DNA from: Mesaphorura yosii
Lineage: Eukaryota; Arthropoda; Collembola; Poduromorpha; Tullbergiidae
Assembly: GCA_009869945.1 (NCBI GenBank)
Contig: WIXG01000158.1
Coordinates: forward strand, 62,001 to 126,000
DNA: 64,000 bases
Direction: 5' to 3'
Position 1 is the stretch's first letter. Every line of letters starts with the position of its first letter. The notes under the pieces are model-generated. The model was not told where the DNA came from. It worked only from the letters and a program-made list of their open reading frames with translations, and searched no databases. This document shows, piece by piece, positions 54,801-64,000 of this stretch. A program made the translations under genes and the position numbers.

Positions 54801-57596
54801 AGCATCTGCAAGAGCCGTGCAGAAGAAGAGGAAAGCATTAGATTCACGTTTTAAATCCAGTCTAGTTAACTCCAGGAGATGAGAGCGTACGGAAAGCTTA
54901 TCCGTGACATTTGTGAAATGATCCGATTTCATCAGCAAGATTTTTGCGGGAAGCGGAATGTCAACGCCGAGTTTGACGAGGCACTCGCATTCGGCGACCA
55001 GCGTGATTATCTTCCGGTGCAGGTTGATTTGGGGCAGGTCCATAATTCCAATGTTGAGAATCGGTTTCTTCAGCGGGTCCTCGATCGACATCAGCTGGTT
55101 AAGAAAGCGCGGAAAGGATTAAATTTTCAAATTCCAAAGAATCTAAAAGCTCAAGCTCACGTCAATGTCATTGACCCAATACTTCAGGATTTGGATTTCG
55201 AAGGAAGCAGCTTCCATTGCGAAGCGATTGTACTCCTGCACCAGAAGCTTGTATTGTGGGAGGAGCTTCAGGTGGTCGTGGCTTGCAAAGTCCTTCGTGA
55301 ATGCCTCCAGCTGAAGCACCATCGACCGGATCCACATTATCTTCCCGCCGACAGGTGGCATTCCAAGCGGGACGTGGTCCTTCTCCTTATTCTTCTGGAA
55401 CGCCTTCCTTGTCGCGGCGATCCTCGACGCAAAATACACGCCAATTCGCTCGTATTTATCGTCGAGGGTCGCGATAGGCACGACTTTCGTGACCGCTTCG
55501 ATCCGCTTCAGGAATTTGATGGCCTGCGGGCTCTCCCACGTGTTGTGGTAGCTCCGCTCAATCATCCGGCTGAGGATGTGCTTCAGCCCATCGATTTTTT
55601 CCATGAATTCGGCGTAGTCACGGTCAAACTCTTTGTTGCGGTAGTCGAGGTGGTTGTACGTCCGACCCGTCAGGAGCTGCCCCACGTGCATCTTGAATTC
55701 CTTCTCTTTCTCTTCGATCGTGTCGTCCCACAGGAGCCCGCACACGTGCGTCGAGAAGAGCCGCTCGTAATTGTCCAGCGTATTGAAAATGTTGAGCAGT
55801 TTCATGAGCCGGTCGCAGAATCCGTTGAATTTGCCAAAGATAAAGCTTTGGCTGATGCAAATCTCTTTTCCTTGGCTGCTCGTGCTTAGACCCGGCGTTG
55901 GCACGGCGGCAGCAGAAGATTTTGAAGACCCGGACCTGCTGTTTTTCGCCAAACTGTTCTTGTATGCCTTCTTATAAGCCTTGTTCAGGTCCAGACAATC
56001 GATAATCTTCTGGCGGATCGAATTTCTTGGCTGATTCCAAACGTTGTACTTTCCGTTGCTGGTCAGGTGAATCTTGCAGCGGATTATCATCTGATTTGTG
56101 ATCTGAATAGGCAGATTAGCTTAATTAACTGATTAATCAGCTTAATTTTTGCATAGACTATTTAAAAGTGTGTCTAATCGCTGATTAAGCAGTTACCTTT
56201 ATCAGAAGATGCGAAATCCGCTCCGAAGTCGTGTAGTACATCGACGTGGTCTGAATCATCATCACCGTCTGTAGCAAATTGTGCACGTCACCCCGAATCT
56301 TGACCGGGGAGTCCAAGTAAAGCGAATGGCAGATCTTATCAATGCGATCGATGTAGGTTGCGTTATCTTTCGCTTCTGTGAAGCAGAATTTGAGTTGCTG
56401 ATCGAGTTGTTTCCAGTCCTTCACCGCAGGCGAGCCGGCCAGCTGCAGACAAAAGAGCGTAAACTTCATTTCGCCTGAGTGGATCTTGTCGGTGAGGAGC
56501 GCCAGGCGCGAGGCCCTCCGCTTCCAGTATTCGACTTCATCTTGCGGGCCGTTGCAGTCGAGATCCGTGCGGAGCCGTGTGGACTCGAGCACGATTTGCA
56601 GCACGTCGTAAGTCCATGATTTCATAAATGAATCAAGCACGGTAATCTTTTCGGGGGTTTTAACGATCTTTCGCAGGTCTTCGATCGTCTCGCTGCCTGT
56701 GAACAACTTCGGGGAGCCCATCAGCGAGCTGTACTCAATCTGGATCGCCTCCCAGACTCGGAGCACCGAACAGAATGAACGGAGAGCCGGAATGAGCCGT
56801 TTTCGCAGCGTGGCGCGGACGAGCTCCGAATATTCGTAGTCGTCCACTGTCAGGCCGCCGACGCCCGCCCCGCCGCCCGGAAGCGCTGATGCCGCTCCGC
56901 CAATCGCCATGCTCGACATACCCGAACTGGTGCTCGTCTGGAAGAGGCTCGACGAGGTGGCCTCGCTGATTCCCATCAGGCAGGGGATGTACACGTTTTC
57001 TATCGTCTTGTACATGCAGCGGATGTCCTGGCCAGGGCTCCTCGCGTCAAGCGTCCCGCACATGATCTCCTTGTTGTAATTCTCTTCGGTCACGCCCTTC
57101 AGTGTGCTAGTTCGCAGAAAGTGCACGGCGAGACCGGTCAGGAGCAGCGGCGGCTGTGCTGCGTCGGCGTAAATAAGGCAAGGCTTAGCCTTCGACGAGC
57201 CGCCGACGCCAGCTCCCAATCCGCTGCTGCTGTGCTGCTTGGCGGCGTTGAGCGGCTTGGATTTCAGCGCCTGAATTAAAAAATACGCGGGAGGGCAACA
57301 AGGATTCATGTCTCATGTGGCTGTAGCATTTTTTTTACCTGCAGCGAGTCAGCGCCGCCCCCGCCGCCACCCTCCGGCGGCGCCTCCTTCTGGAAGTAAA
57401 CAATCAGCGCCGTCGGGCTTTTGGGCTGGGAGAAGGCGTGGAGCTTCTGAACGAGCCCGGCGTTGTGCAGGTACTCAGGGAGATCCGATCTCGAGATCCC
57501 CGTGACGTCTGAGATGTAAGAGTAAAGGTACTCCAGTCGGGCGTCGCTTTCAGCACGGCGTTTGTTGCCACTGCCGCCGCCGTCGACAGCCGCCAT
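39873..57596 (-). CDS. Outer-arm axonemal dynein gamma-type heavy chain (DNAH5/DNAH8-like)
   Basis: Forty-three coding exons join in phase into 4,772 residues (human DNAH5 is about 4,620). The first is 57339-57596 (start [20 protein letters not shown]) and the last 39873-40412 (ends [14 protein letters not shown]). Landmarks: linker region 53.0-57 kb; AAA1 P-loop GPAGTGKT at ~49.98 kb; AAA2 GPSGAGKTT at ~48.65 kb; AAA3 GEQGSAKT at ~47.3 kb; AAA4 GVGGSGK across the 45789/45698 junction; the stalk coiled coil and microtubule-binding tip in the 1,962-bp exon 43020-44981. The end matches the DNAH5/8 ending almost residue for residue. Microexons of 14 nt (49558-49571) and 11 nt (48250-48260) and two GC-AG introns (donors at 49336 and 42507) are needed to keep phase. 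The N-terminal region carries Gly/Ser-rich inserts. It drives ciliary/flagellar beating as an outer-arm motor. Confidence 0.95.
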
Positions 57597-58177
57597 CGCT
57601 AATTTATTATTTTACTGGTTTTTCCTTCGTTTTGAACTGCATTGCTGGAATGCGAAAATCCTTCAAGACTCTTACGAAAATGATGCCAAAGATCGTTTTA
57701 ATTAGCAAGTTATTTATTTCTTCAGGTTTCAGCTTGTTTAATCAATCAAGATCGATCCGAAGGCATTTTTCTTTCTGCTGCAACGGAATTCGGCTCGTGT
57801 GGAATGAATTCGGGCATTCCTGACCTCAGAGTAGGTTTGTCAGGCGTATTGATCAAGCAAAAGAATGCAAATTCAATGAACAGCGACTCCAATTTCTCAA
57901 AACAGCGTAGACTCGTGATTTTTTGTTTGTGTTGTGTTTTTATTCGAGAACAGAATCAGAAACGGAAATAGAAACAGAAATCCAATCCAAAATGCGTCGC
58001 AGAAAGACAAGACAAGAAAGAAAGCTGAAGCAAAGAAGGAAGAAGAAGAAAATTTAAAATTAACGCTAAATGAAAGGAAAACTACACAGAATCCGAATGA
58101 ATATCAAATCAGGTCGGTCCAAAGTCGAAGCCGTCGAATTTCGTCACCCAAACACCGCGCCATCGAATCCGTGATTT
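57597..58177. other. Intergenic region upstream of the dynein gene
   Basis: Contains the presumed dynein promoter and the 3' flank of the tyrosine-rich gene next to it. No TATA-like element stands out near the dynein start. Confidence 0.4.
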
Positions 58178-58472
58178 TTAACCGTAGTAGACGTAGGGAG
58201 AGTAGTAAGACGGAACGTAGCTTCTGTAGTGGCCATAGTAGGACGGGTAGTAGGAGTTGTAGTAGGAGCGGTAGCCGAGGTAGGACGGGTAGGCGTAGCT
58301 GCTGCCGTACACGAGGTACTTCCCCTCACGCGCGTCAGACTCCTCAGCCTGCTCGCTGCCGTACGCCAAGGCGACGAAAAGGGCGGCAAAGAACAAAATC
58401 TGTAAAGAAAAAACTCCCAACGTTAAAAACGCCCGCGAATTTTTCGAAATTTGAATTGTTTACCTTGAACAT
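58178..58472 (-). CDS. Small secreted tyrosine-rich protein (MFK family, member A)
   Basis: A nine-base coding exon (58464-58472, Met-Phe-Lys) is joined to 58178-58399 to give 76 residues. After the signal peptide (ILFFAALFVALAYG) comes an acidic EESDAREGK stretch shared with the two genes downstream, then a mature part dominated by Tyr, Ser and Pro (YRSYYNSYYPSYYGHYRSY). Such proteins are typical of cuticle or silk-like secretions, where tyrosines may be cross-linked. The split directly after MFK is the same in all three family members. A TATA box lies ~110 bp upstream. Confidence 0.85.
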
Positions 58473-58579
58473 TTTGAAGTTGGTGGTTTTTGAAGCCGGA
58501 AGTGACTTGAGAAAGTGGACAAAAGATTCTGTTGCAAGAAGGAAGAGGTGACTGACGAACGTGGAGCTGGGCAGCAGCC

Positions 58580-58587
58580 TTTTATAC
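58580..58587 (-). promoter_or_regulatory. TATA box of MFK-family gene A
   Basis: TATAAAAG on the minus strand, about 110 bp upstream of the start codon, in the same context (purine-rich sequence after it) as in the other two family members. Confidence 0.7.
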
Positions 58588-58589
58588 GG

Positions 58590-59251
58590 CAACGACACGA
58601 TAACTTATGGCACATTAAGACACTATCACTATCGCAGGCAGTAATGAGATTCTAATTGGACGCTGACCATGGCTAATGACCGAGTTAACAACACACGTTA
58701 ATTACTGCCCGGCTCGATTAGATTACAAGCGAGATTATTCGCTGCGTTAACAAGCAAGCAGTGGATATGTACGCATACGTGGCTTCATGGCTTAATTGCA
58801 CGTATTTTTGATTGCATTGCCATCACGTTGCATTTGTCCACATTTCGAAACGAAATCCGAAGACCTTTGCATTCCCAGTGTGATTTGTAACCTTTTATTC
58901 TAAACAGTCCTGTAAATGGCTTGCGAAAACAGAGTTTTATTGGCGTCTGTCTCTTCTCTTCTCATCGTGGACTCTCATTTTACGCTTTTTGAACTCATAC
59001 ATGCGAGAAAAATCTTCTCCCATGTCTCATTTTCCCCCTTCCACACTTGCACGCCCAAAATTCTCTAGTATGAACACATTTTTACGAAAACTCGAAATAT
59101 CACACCTAAAATTCAACGAGCATAATGAAAAATGGCTCTTACAGTTCAGAAAAACGACCAAAAAGTACAAAAATGTCAAGATTTTTGCTTTGAAGCTTCA
59201 ATTATTGAATTTATTTGCTTTTAAACAAACAGTTAACCTTGTACGTTTAAT
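58590..59251. other. Intergenic region between MFK-family genes A and B
   Basis: AT-rich sequence with upstream sequence of gene A and the 3' flank of gene B. No gene is supported; the open frame at 58989-59255 has biased, non-protein-like composition. Confidence 0.4.
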
Positions 59252-59669
59252 TTAGAGAAGGTAATTGTAGCCGTGGTTGAGGTGGTAGTTGTATGACGGG
59301 ATGTAGGACGACCCCATGTATCGGTTGACGTAGGAGGTTGTGGGGTGGTACATCATGCTGGTGCTGAGGCAGTTCCCGAAGCGGCACCCGCTGGCCAGGT
59401 AGCTGCTGCCGTAGTAGCCTGACGACTTGTAGAGCGGGTAGCCAGCGTAGGCGTGCCCGAGACCGTATCCGTATCCGAGTCGGCTGCTGCCCAGCAGGAG
59501 CGCTTTCCCCTCACGGGCGTCACTCTCCGCCTCCTCCTCGGCGGGGGCGGGCATGGCCACGGCCAGGGCGATGAAAAGAGCGGCGAAAAGGAAAACCTGC
59601 AATTTAGAGATCAAACTTTTCAAGTGAGTTGCTGAACTGACTTTGAATTGGGGTATTTGCCTTGAACAT
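59252..59669 (-). CDS. Small secreted tyrosine/glycine-rich protein (MFK family, member B)
   Basis: A nine-base coding exon (59661-59669, Met-Phe-Lys) is joined to 59252-59596 for 117 residues. The intron starts with GC, not GT (aaggcaaat), and ends in a normal cag; the join is supported by the identical split in members A and C. The signal peptide VFLFAALFIALAVAMPAPA is followed by EEEAESDAREGKALLLGSS, then a Gly/Tyr/Ser-rich mature region with two Cys close together (GCRFGNC) that could form an intermolecular or small-loop disulfide. Likely a cuticular or secreted structural protein. Confidence 0.82.
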
Positions 59670-59796
59670 CTTGAATTTGAGTGGTGTGAAGTGTGAAGAA
59701 GATTTGGGCTTTGTTGGAGAGATGATCTTTGAGAGTTGATCTTTGCTTGCTGGAAGAGCAGATGAGAACTGTGAACCTGGACAGAAATCGGCTTGC

Positions 59797-59804
59797 CTTT
59801 TATA
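59797..59804 (-). promoter_or_regulatory. TATA box of MFK-family gene B
   Basis: TATAAAAG on the minus strand about 130 bp upstream of the start codon. Confidence 0.7.
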
Positions 59805-60357
59805 CTAATTACCAATTGCTCGTGTGTCTTTCTTACTTGATTGTTTCTCGATATTATCATTCCTTGGCTAGGTTTAGCTAATTAATTGCTATTGCTGGCA
59901 CTAATTAGTGTTCTATTAGTAATTTGCAGCAATTTCAGAATTATTAGGATATTTAAGCTGATTGTTCCTGTCTTGCTTCTTATCGTCGGTGGAGTGATCA
60001 GTGAAGTGACTAGCAAATTAAGTTAGTTAGTTAATGTGGTTGATAGCTTGATTAACTGAGCTAGCCGGCAGCAGTACAGCGAACAGTAAATTCGTAAATT
60101 GTAAGCAATGGGCAACAAAACTTGCATCAGGCAATTAGGCAAGACAAGACACCAGTCCAGCCAGTCCTTATCAGTCAGTATCAGCGTGCAATGCACATTA
60201 GTGCGTATCTTACAGACTGGCCAGACACGACAATCACAATGGGATGGCCCATGGAATCAAGGAACCTGTTTCTCGTCAACAACTCGCAAATATCAAATTG
60301 ATTGCGTGACAGTGACAACTCTTCTTTAGCCTTCTGGACCTAGACTGGAGCCCGAAG

Positions 60358-60365
60358 TATAAAAG
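60358..60365 (+). promoter_or_regulatory. TATA box of MFK-family gene C
   Basis: TATAAAAG about 105 bp upstream of the start codon of gene C. Confidence 0.75.
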
Positions 60366-60466
60366 GGAGTCTGGGTCTCCGCCAACAGACAGTCCACAAT
60401 TGCAGCACTCCAGTCAGCATTGATTCTGCAAGCAATCCAGCTTCGGCTTAACTCCAAATCATCAAA

Positions 60467-60927
60467 ATGTTCAAGGTAAGTTTCGACCTGTCTGAATTCG
60501 TTGCAATTTAATTGAGCAGCTAATTCTGAGGCCCCAAATTGCTTGCAGGTTCTTCTCTTCGCTGCCCTTTTCGTCGCCGCTATCGCGTCTCCGCTTCCCG
60601 AGGAGTCTGAGGATGCGGAGTCCCGAGACGCCAAGGCGCTGCTAATCAAGAAGAACTACATCGTTTCCCCGTACTACCGCTCCGTCTACTCCCCGTATTA
60701 CCGCTCCATCTACGCCCCGATCCGCTCAGTCTACTCGCCTTACCGCCCGACCATCATCTCGCCGTACTACACCAAGGCTGCCCTCACTTACGGAAATGGA
60801 ATGGTAAGCTCATTAATTAAATCATTAAACTATCAATCCTAAGAGAAAATCTACCTAAGTTGTACCTTTTACGCCTCCGCAGTACCTCCCCGTCGTTCAC
60901 CGCTACGGATACGGAATTTACTACTAA
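60467..60927 (+). CDS. Small secreted tyrosine/proline-rich protein (MFK family, member C)
   Basis: Three coding exons (60467-60475, 60549-60803, 60883-60927) give 102 residues. After Met-Phe-Lys and the signal peptide (VLLFAALFVAAIASP) comes LPEESEDAESRDAKALL, matching members A and B. The mature part repeats SPYYRS(V/I)Y and ends HRYGYGIYY. It is transcribed divergently from genes A and B and has one extra intron near the C-terminus. A role in cuticle or another extracellular matrix is likely by composition only. Confidence 0.85.
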
Positions 60928-61641
60928 ACGACGAATTTTCTTCGATCTTTGGATAATCCACGCCACGCTACACCTCGCGAATTTGCAAAATAACACCATT
61001 TGCATTGCTCAAGTACAGAATAAATTAGCACAGTAATTTAATGTCAAATCCATTTATTTCATCATTTCATTACGCACACAAATTGACTTTTAAGCTCAAA
61101 TTCTTTAGTTTGCTACTTTACAAGAGTAGAATAAATAGAGAGCAGTTAGCAAGTAGCAAGGAACGGCAGACAGACAGCAAGACAAAATACACAAATCGCA
61201 ATTACAAATTACAATACTTACATTTTCATTTTGCATCTTTTGGTCAATACATACAATAAATAGCTTGCCTTTAGATTTGTAGTGATTTTGACGTGACTTT
61301 GAGGCGGATTCGCAGGTACAAACATTCAAGCAGCACATTAATTTCCAGTTACCCAGTTTCTGGCTGGCCATCGGCCATCACACATTCAGATACACGAAAG
61401 CGTTCGCTTTAGACTTGGACAGAGTAAAGTTACAGCAAGATAAATTCAGTTACACATTAATTAATTAGATTGGCATTCAATGAGATTTGTGATTTGCGTT
61501 ATGGCTTGGCTTTGGCTTCAGCACGCATTTCGATGCATCATTTAAACTAATATCACAGTAAGTTCATTTCTTAAGAATTAAAATTAAACATCGTTAATGT
61601 CACTAATTTGTATTTGGCTTTTGGCCGCTTTGGCATTTTTG
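60928..61641. other. Intergenic region between member C and the right-end gene
   Basis: AT-rich; the 3' flanks of two convergent genes. No feature is supported. Confidence 0.4.
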
Positions 61642-64000
61642 TCAACAATTTTCGTTTTCGCTTGTCGGGGCATTTTGGCTTTGTGGCTTGGCCGCGTCCG
61701 CGTCTTCCAGGGCTCCAGCTCCAGAATCCGGGGCCGTGACTGAGCCGCTGGCGCTGCTACTCCCGTCTTCTTTGATGCTCTGCAGTGAGATGGTGTCCCG
61801 TGACGAAATTGTGCTCAGACGGCGAGCAGCAATCGCCAAGGACCCGCTGACAGGGAAATACGGCGTGGACGTGGCGCCGGCACTCGTGCTGGCCACCGCA
61901 AATTGCTGCTGCGGAAGTGAATTTCGATTCCGGCTCTCAACAATTACGTACGGGCCTCCTCCGCTACCGCCAAGCCCGGATGCAGCTGGCGCCGGCTTTC
62001 TTAAGATTGGACTCGTCACGTTATCGTTTTCTTCGTCGTCCTCCTCGTCACCTTCGCCGTCTTCGTCCTCGTCTTCGGCGATATCCGACACGAGCCCGTC
62101 GTCATCGTCGTTCTCGTCGTCGTACGTGCCAGTCACCAGCGAGCCGTGCACGGGGCACACTTCCGGCTCGATCACGACCTCGTCCGAGAAGAATGCGGAT
62201 TGTCGGACGAGTCGCGGCCGGTTCGTCGCAATTTTCTCGGACGGCTCGTCATCTTCAATGATCGCGTTCGCGTCGTCAGAATCGCTGCGGGCACTGGAAT
62301 TTTTCCGGAGTTTTCCTTTGACGTGTTTCTGCTTTGGCTTCTTGCTTTTGCTGGCAGTGGCAGGTTCCTGCTGCAACTGCTTCTTTTTCCGAGCATCGCT
62401 CTTGGCCGTGGACGCGAACGCCGGTGAAGTTGAAAATTCTTCGATAGCCTCTTCGTTAAAGCACAGCGTCTTTGGTCTTTTGGAAGCTTGAGTTTGAGAC
62501 GGCGCAATGGTAATGTTGAGGCTGCCCGTCGTCGGAATGGCGGCGGCGGTGGCCGAGCTAAGAGCTAGCGCGGATCCGCCCATGCCCACGCCCAGGTCGA
62601 AGCCTAATTTGAGGCCCAGCAAAGGCGAATGACCGCCCGCCAAATTCTGCTGGAGGACATTTGCTTCGGTCAACGCATGGGCGTGCGAGTGCGACGTGGA
62701 TGCGCACGACGTTGGAAGGGCGACAGCGACGGCAACAGCGCCGCCAGGCGCAGGTCCGGGCGTCGGCGCCTTCCTCAGCGACGACTTCCCTCCGCCAGAA
62801 TGATTGGTCGCGTCACTCGACACGCTGGACCGCGAGAGCCTCCACGTCGCCGTGCTGTTGGAAGTGGCTGACGAGTCATTCCGGGAGTTGGAGAGACTCG
62901 AGTCTTGGGACGGCTTTCTGGTCACAGCCCATGAATTTCTGCGTCTAGGCTCGAGAAGGCGTAATGGGATCCCGCAACGACCCTGAACAGACATTTCATT
63001 AAATTAAAATAAAGCGTCCGCGTGTTTTCGTCTGGTGTTTTTTTGTCCTACTTTAAATGCAGTTACGGGAAATGAGTTAATTTAAGGAGAAAAGGTCATT
63101 TCCCTCAAATGAACACAGAACACACTTTTTCTTTTCTTTAAATGCCATGCAATTTTAGGAAGACAATTACTTGTGCTTTCCAGGAGTCGGACCGCGACGA
63201 ACTGAAATTGTCGCTGGAAACTGAAGCGTGTCGTTGGTGCTTTTCCGCGTCCGGAGGAAAATTCGTGACGTTGGCCGTCGTGTACAAGTAACGACGCACA
63301 TTTCGCATTCTGTAATCATCCCGAGCCTGGATAGCAAAAAGAAAGCAGATTTAGCAGATTGCATTGCACGTGCTTTTTGGGCCTAGCATAGCATGCGTAA
63401 ACATGTAAACATGGCTCGCTGAAATGCAAAATTCAAATGTGTACCTGACGGCTATCTTTGTTTGCGTTCTGACATAAAATGAATCTCGAAACAAATCGTC
63501 CCAGCGGTCCAAAGCGGCTCCAGCCTTCTGGCGTAGGCAGAAATCGATATTTTGCATTTCCATTTACGTCTCCCATCGGATGAAGCCTGAAAACGGCAGG
63601 CAAATGGACACAGAAAACATGAACACACGCAGGATTTCATTACGGTGCAGCAAGTAAATCGCGGAAGAATGCGAAATTCCTCTGCCTTCATAGCATTCAC
63701 GGACAGGATTTTAATTAAAAACTTTTATAGAAACTGTTTTTCAGTGATTCACGTACCCAGAATGGCAAATGCACGGCTGGCCGTCCCTCGACGACTTTTC
63801 GCCGAGACTTCCGGTGTTGGGCGCAGTCTGCCTGTTGCTAAAATTCGAACTGTTCCGACATCGGCCAATCCCGCGAGTTACACGCGACTCTTCTATCGCC
63901 TAAACGAATCAACAACAAAGAAGAAATTAAAATTGGCGTAACGAGTATTCAAATTCACGACTCGCACGTACTTTGCAGATGAGCACGCAGTCCTTTTTGA
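61642..64000 (-). CDS. 3' part of a large unrecognised gene (partial at the window edge)
   Basis: Exons 63972-64000 (cut by the edge), 63757-63837, 63445-63586, 63171-63326 and 61642-62982 keep phase and encode about 590 residues. A folded-looking part (LPTPEGWSRFGPLGRFVSRF, then ILCQNANKDSRQARDDYRMR) is followed by a long, mostly disordered tail rich in Ser, Ala and Thr, with a Lys-rich stretch, a VVIEPEVCPVHG motif and an acidic run of Glu/Asp (about 30 residues near 62.1 kb). It could be the cytosolic tail of a membrane or signalling protein. I do not recognise the family. The frame MSVQGRCGI at the start of the last exon is not the true start, because a good acceptor precedes it. Confidence 0.7.

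Noticed and set aside
54879-55889. 336-codon plus-strand frame
   Set aside because: Antisense of two dynein exons and runs straight through their intron.
61688-62491. 267-codon plus-strand frame rich in serine
   Set aside because: It is the antisense shadow of the acidic/serine tail of the minus-strand gene.
1-64000. CRISPR arrays, operons or prokaryotic gene systems
   Set aside because: No direct-repeat/spacer pattern; genes are spliced and the window is clearly nuclear eukaryotic.

Overview
This is a 64 kb stretch of an animal nuclear genome, most likely a non-insect arthropod such as a springtail. The reasons are: genes split by short GT-AG introns (mostly 60-100 bp), an arthropod-style divergent ionotropic receptor, scattered (GTTAG)n telomere-like tracts, small secreted tyrosine-rich proteins with a tiny first coding exon, and fungal-like genes (an AA14-like oxidase, a UPF0187/bestrophin fragment) of the kind springtails are known to carry. 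The species cannot be fixed from the sequence alone. Exon joins were worked out by hand from splice sites, reading phase and family similarity; those listed keep phase through the whole protein unless stated.

Left part (1-17.4 kb): eIF1 (minus), METTL17 (plus), two neighbouring RING/coiled-coil genes (minus; one a good TRAIP candidate, one a shorter relative), a duplicated 0.3 kb block holding remnants of an unknown gene (11.5 and 15.1 kb), a poorly resolved membrane-protein locus (12.2-12.8 kb), a small six-cysteine secreted peptide (14.05-14.39 kb) and a cytochrome P450 (15.6-17.4 kb) with one unresolved exon junction.

Middle part (17.4-39.8 kb): a repeat-rich accessory region. It holds an ionotropic-receptor C-terminal fragment between telomere-like tracts, an LRR-type relic, an NRDP1/RNF41-like RING protein, an intronless full-length ionotropic receptor, a Cys-loop ligand-gated channel, a bestrophin-like relic, radial spoke protein RSPH3, an AA14-like secreted oxidase, degenerate tandem repeats and a secreted GH29 alpha-L-fucosidase.

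Right part (39.9-64 kb): one very large gene on the minus strand, an outer-arm axonemal dynein heavy chain of the DNAH5/DNAH8 type. I resolved it into 43 coding exons giving 4,772 codons plus a stop, including microexons of 11 and 14 nt and two GC-AG introns. It is followed by three related small secreted tyrosine-rich proteins and the 3' part of a large unrecognised gene that runs off the right end.

Functional links: dynein and RSPH3 are both axoneme parts (in an arthropod, mainly sperm flagella and perhaps sensory cilia). The LPMO-like protein and the fucosidase are both secreted carbohydrate-active enzymes, 3 kb apart. The ionotropic receptor and Cys-loop channel are neighbouring membrane receptor genes.
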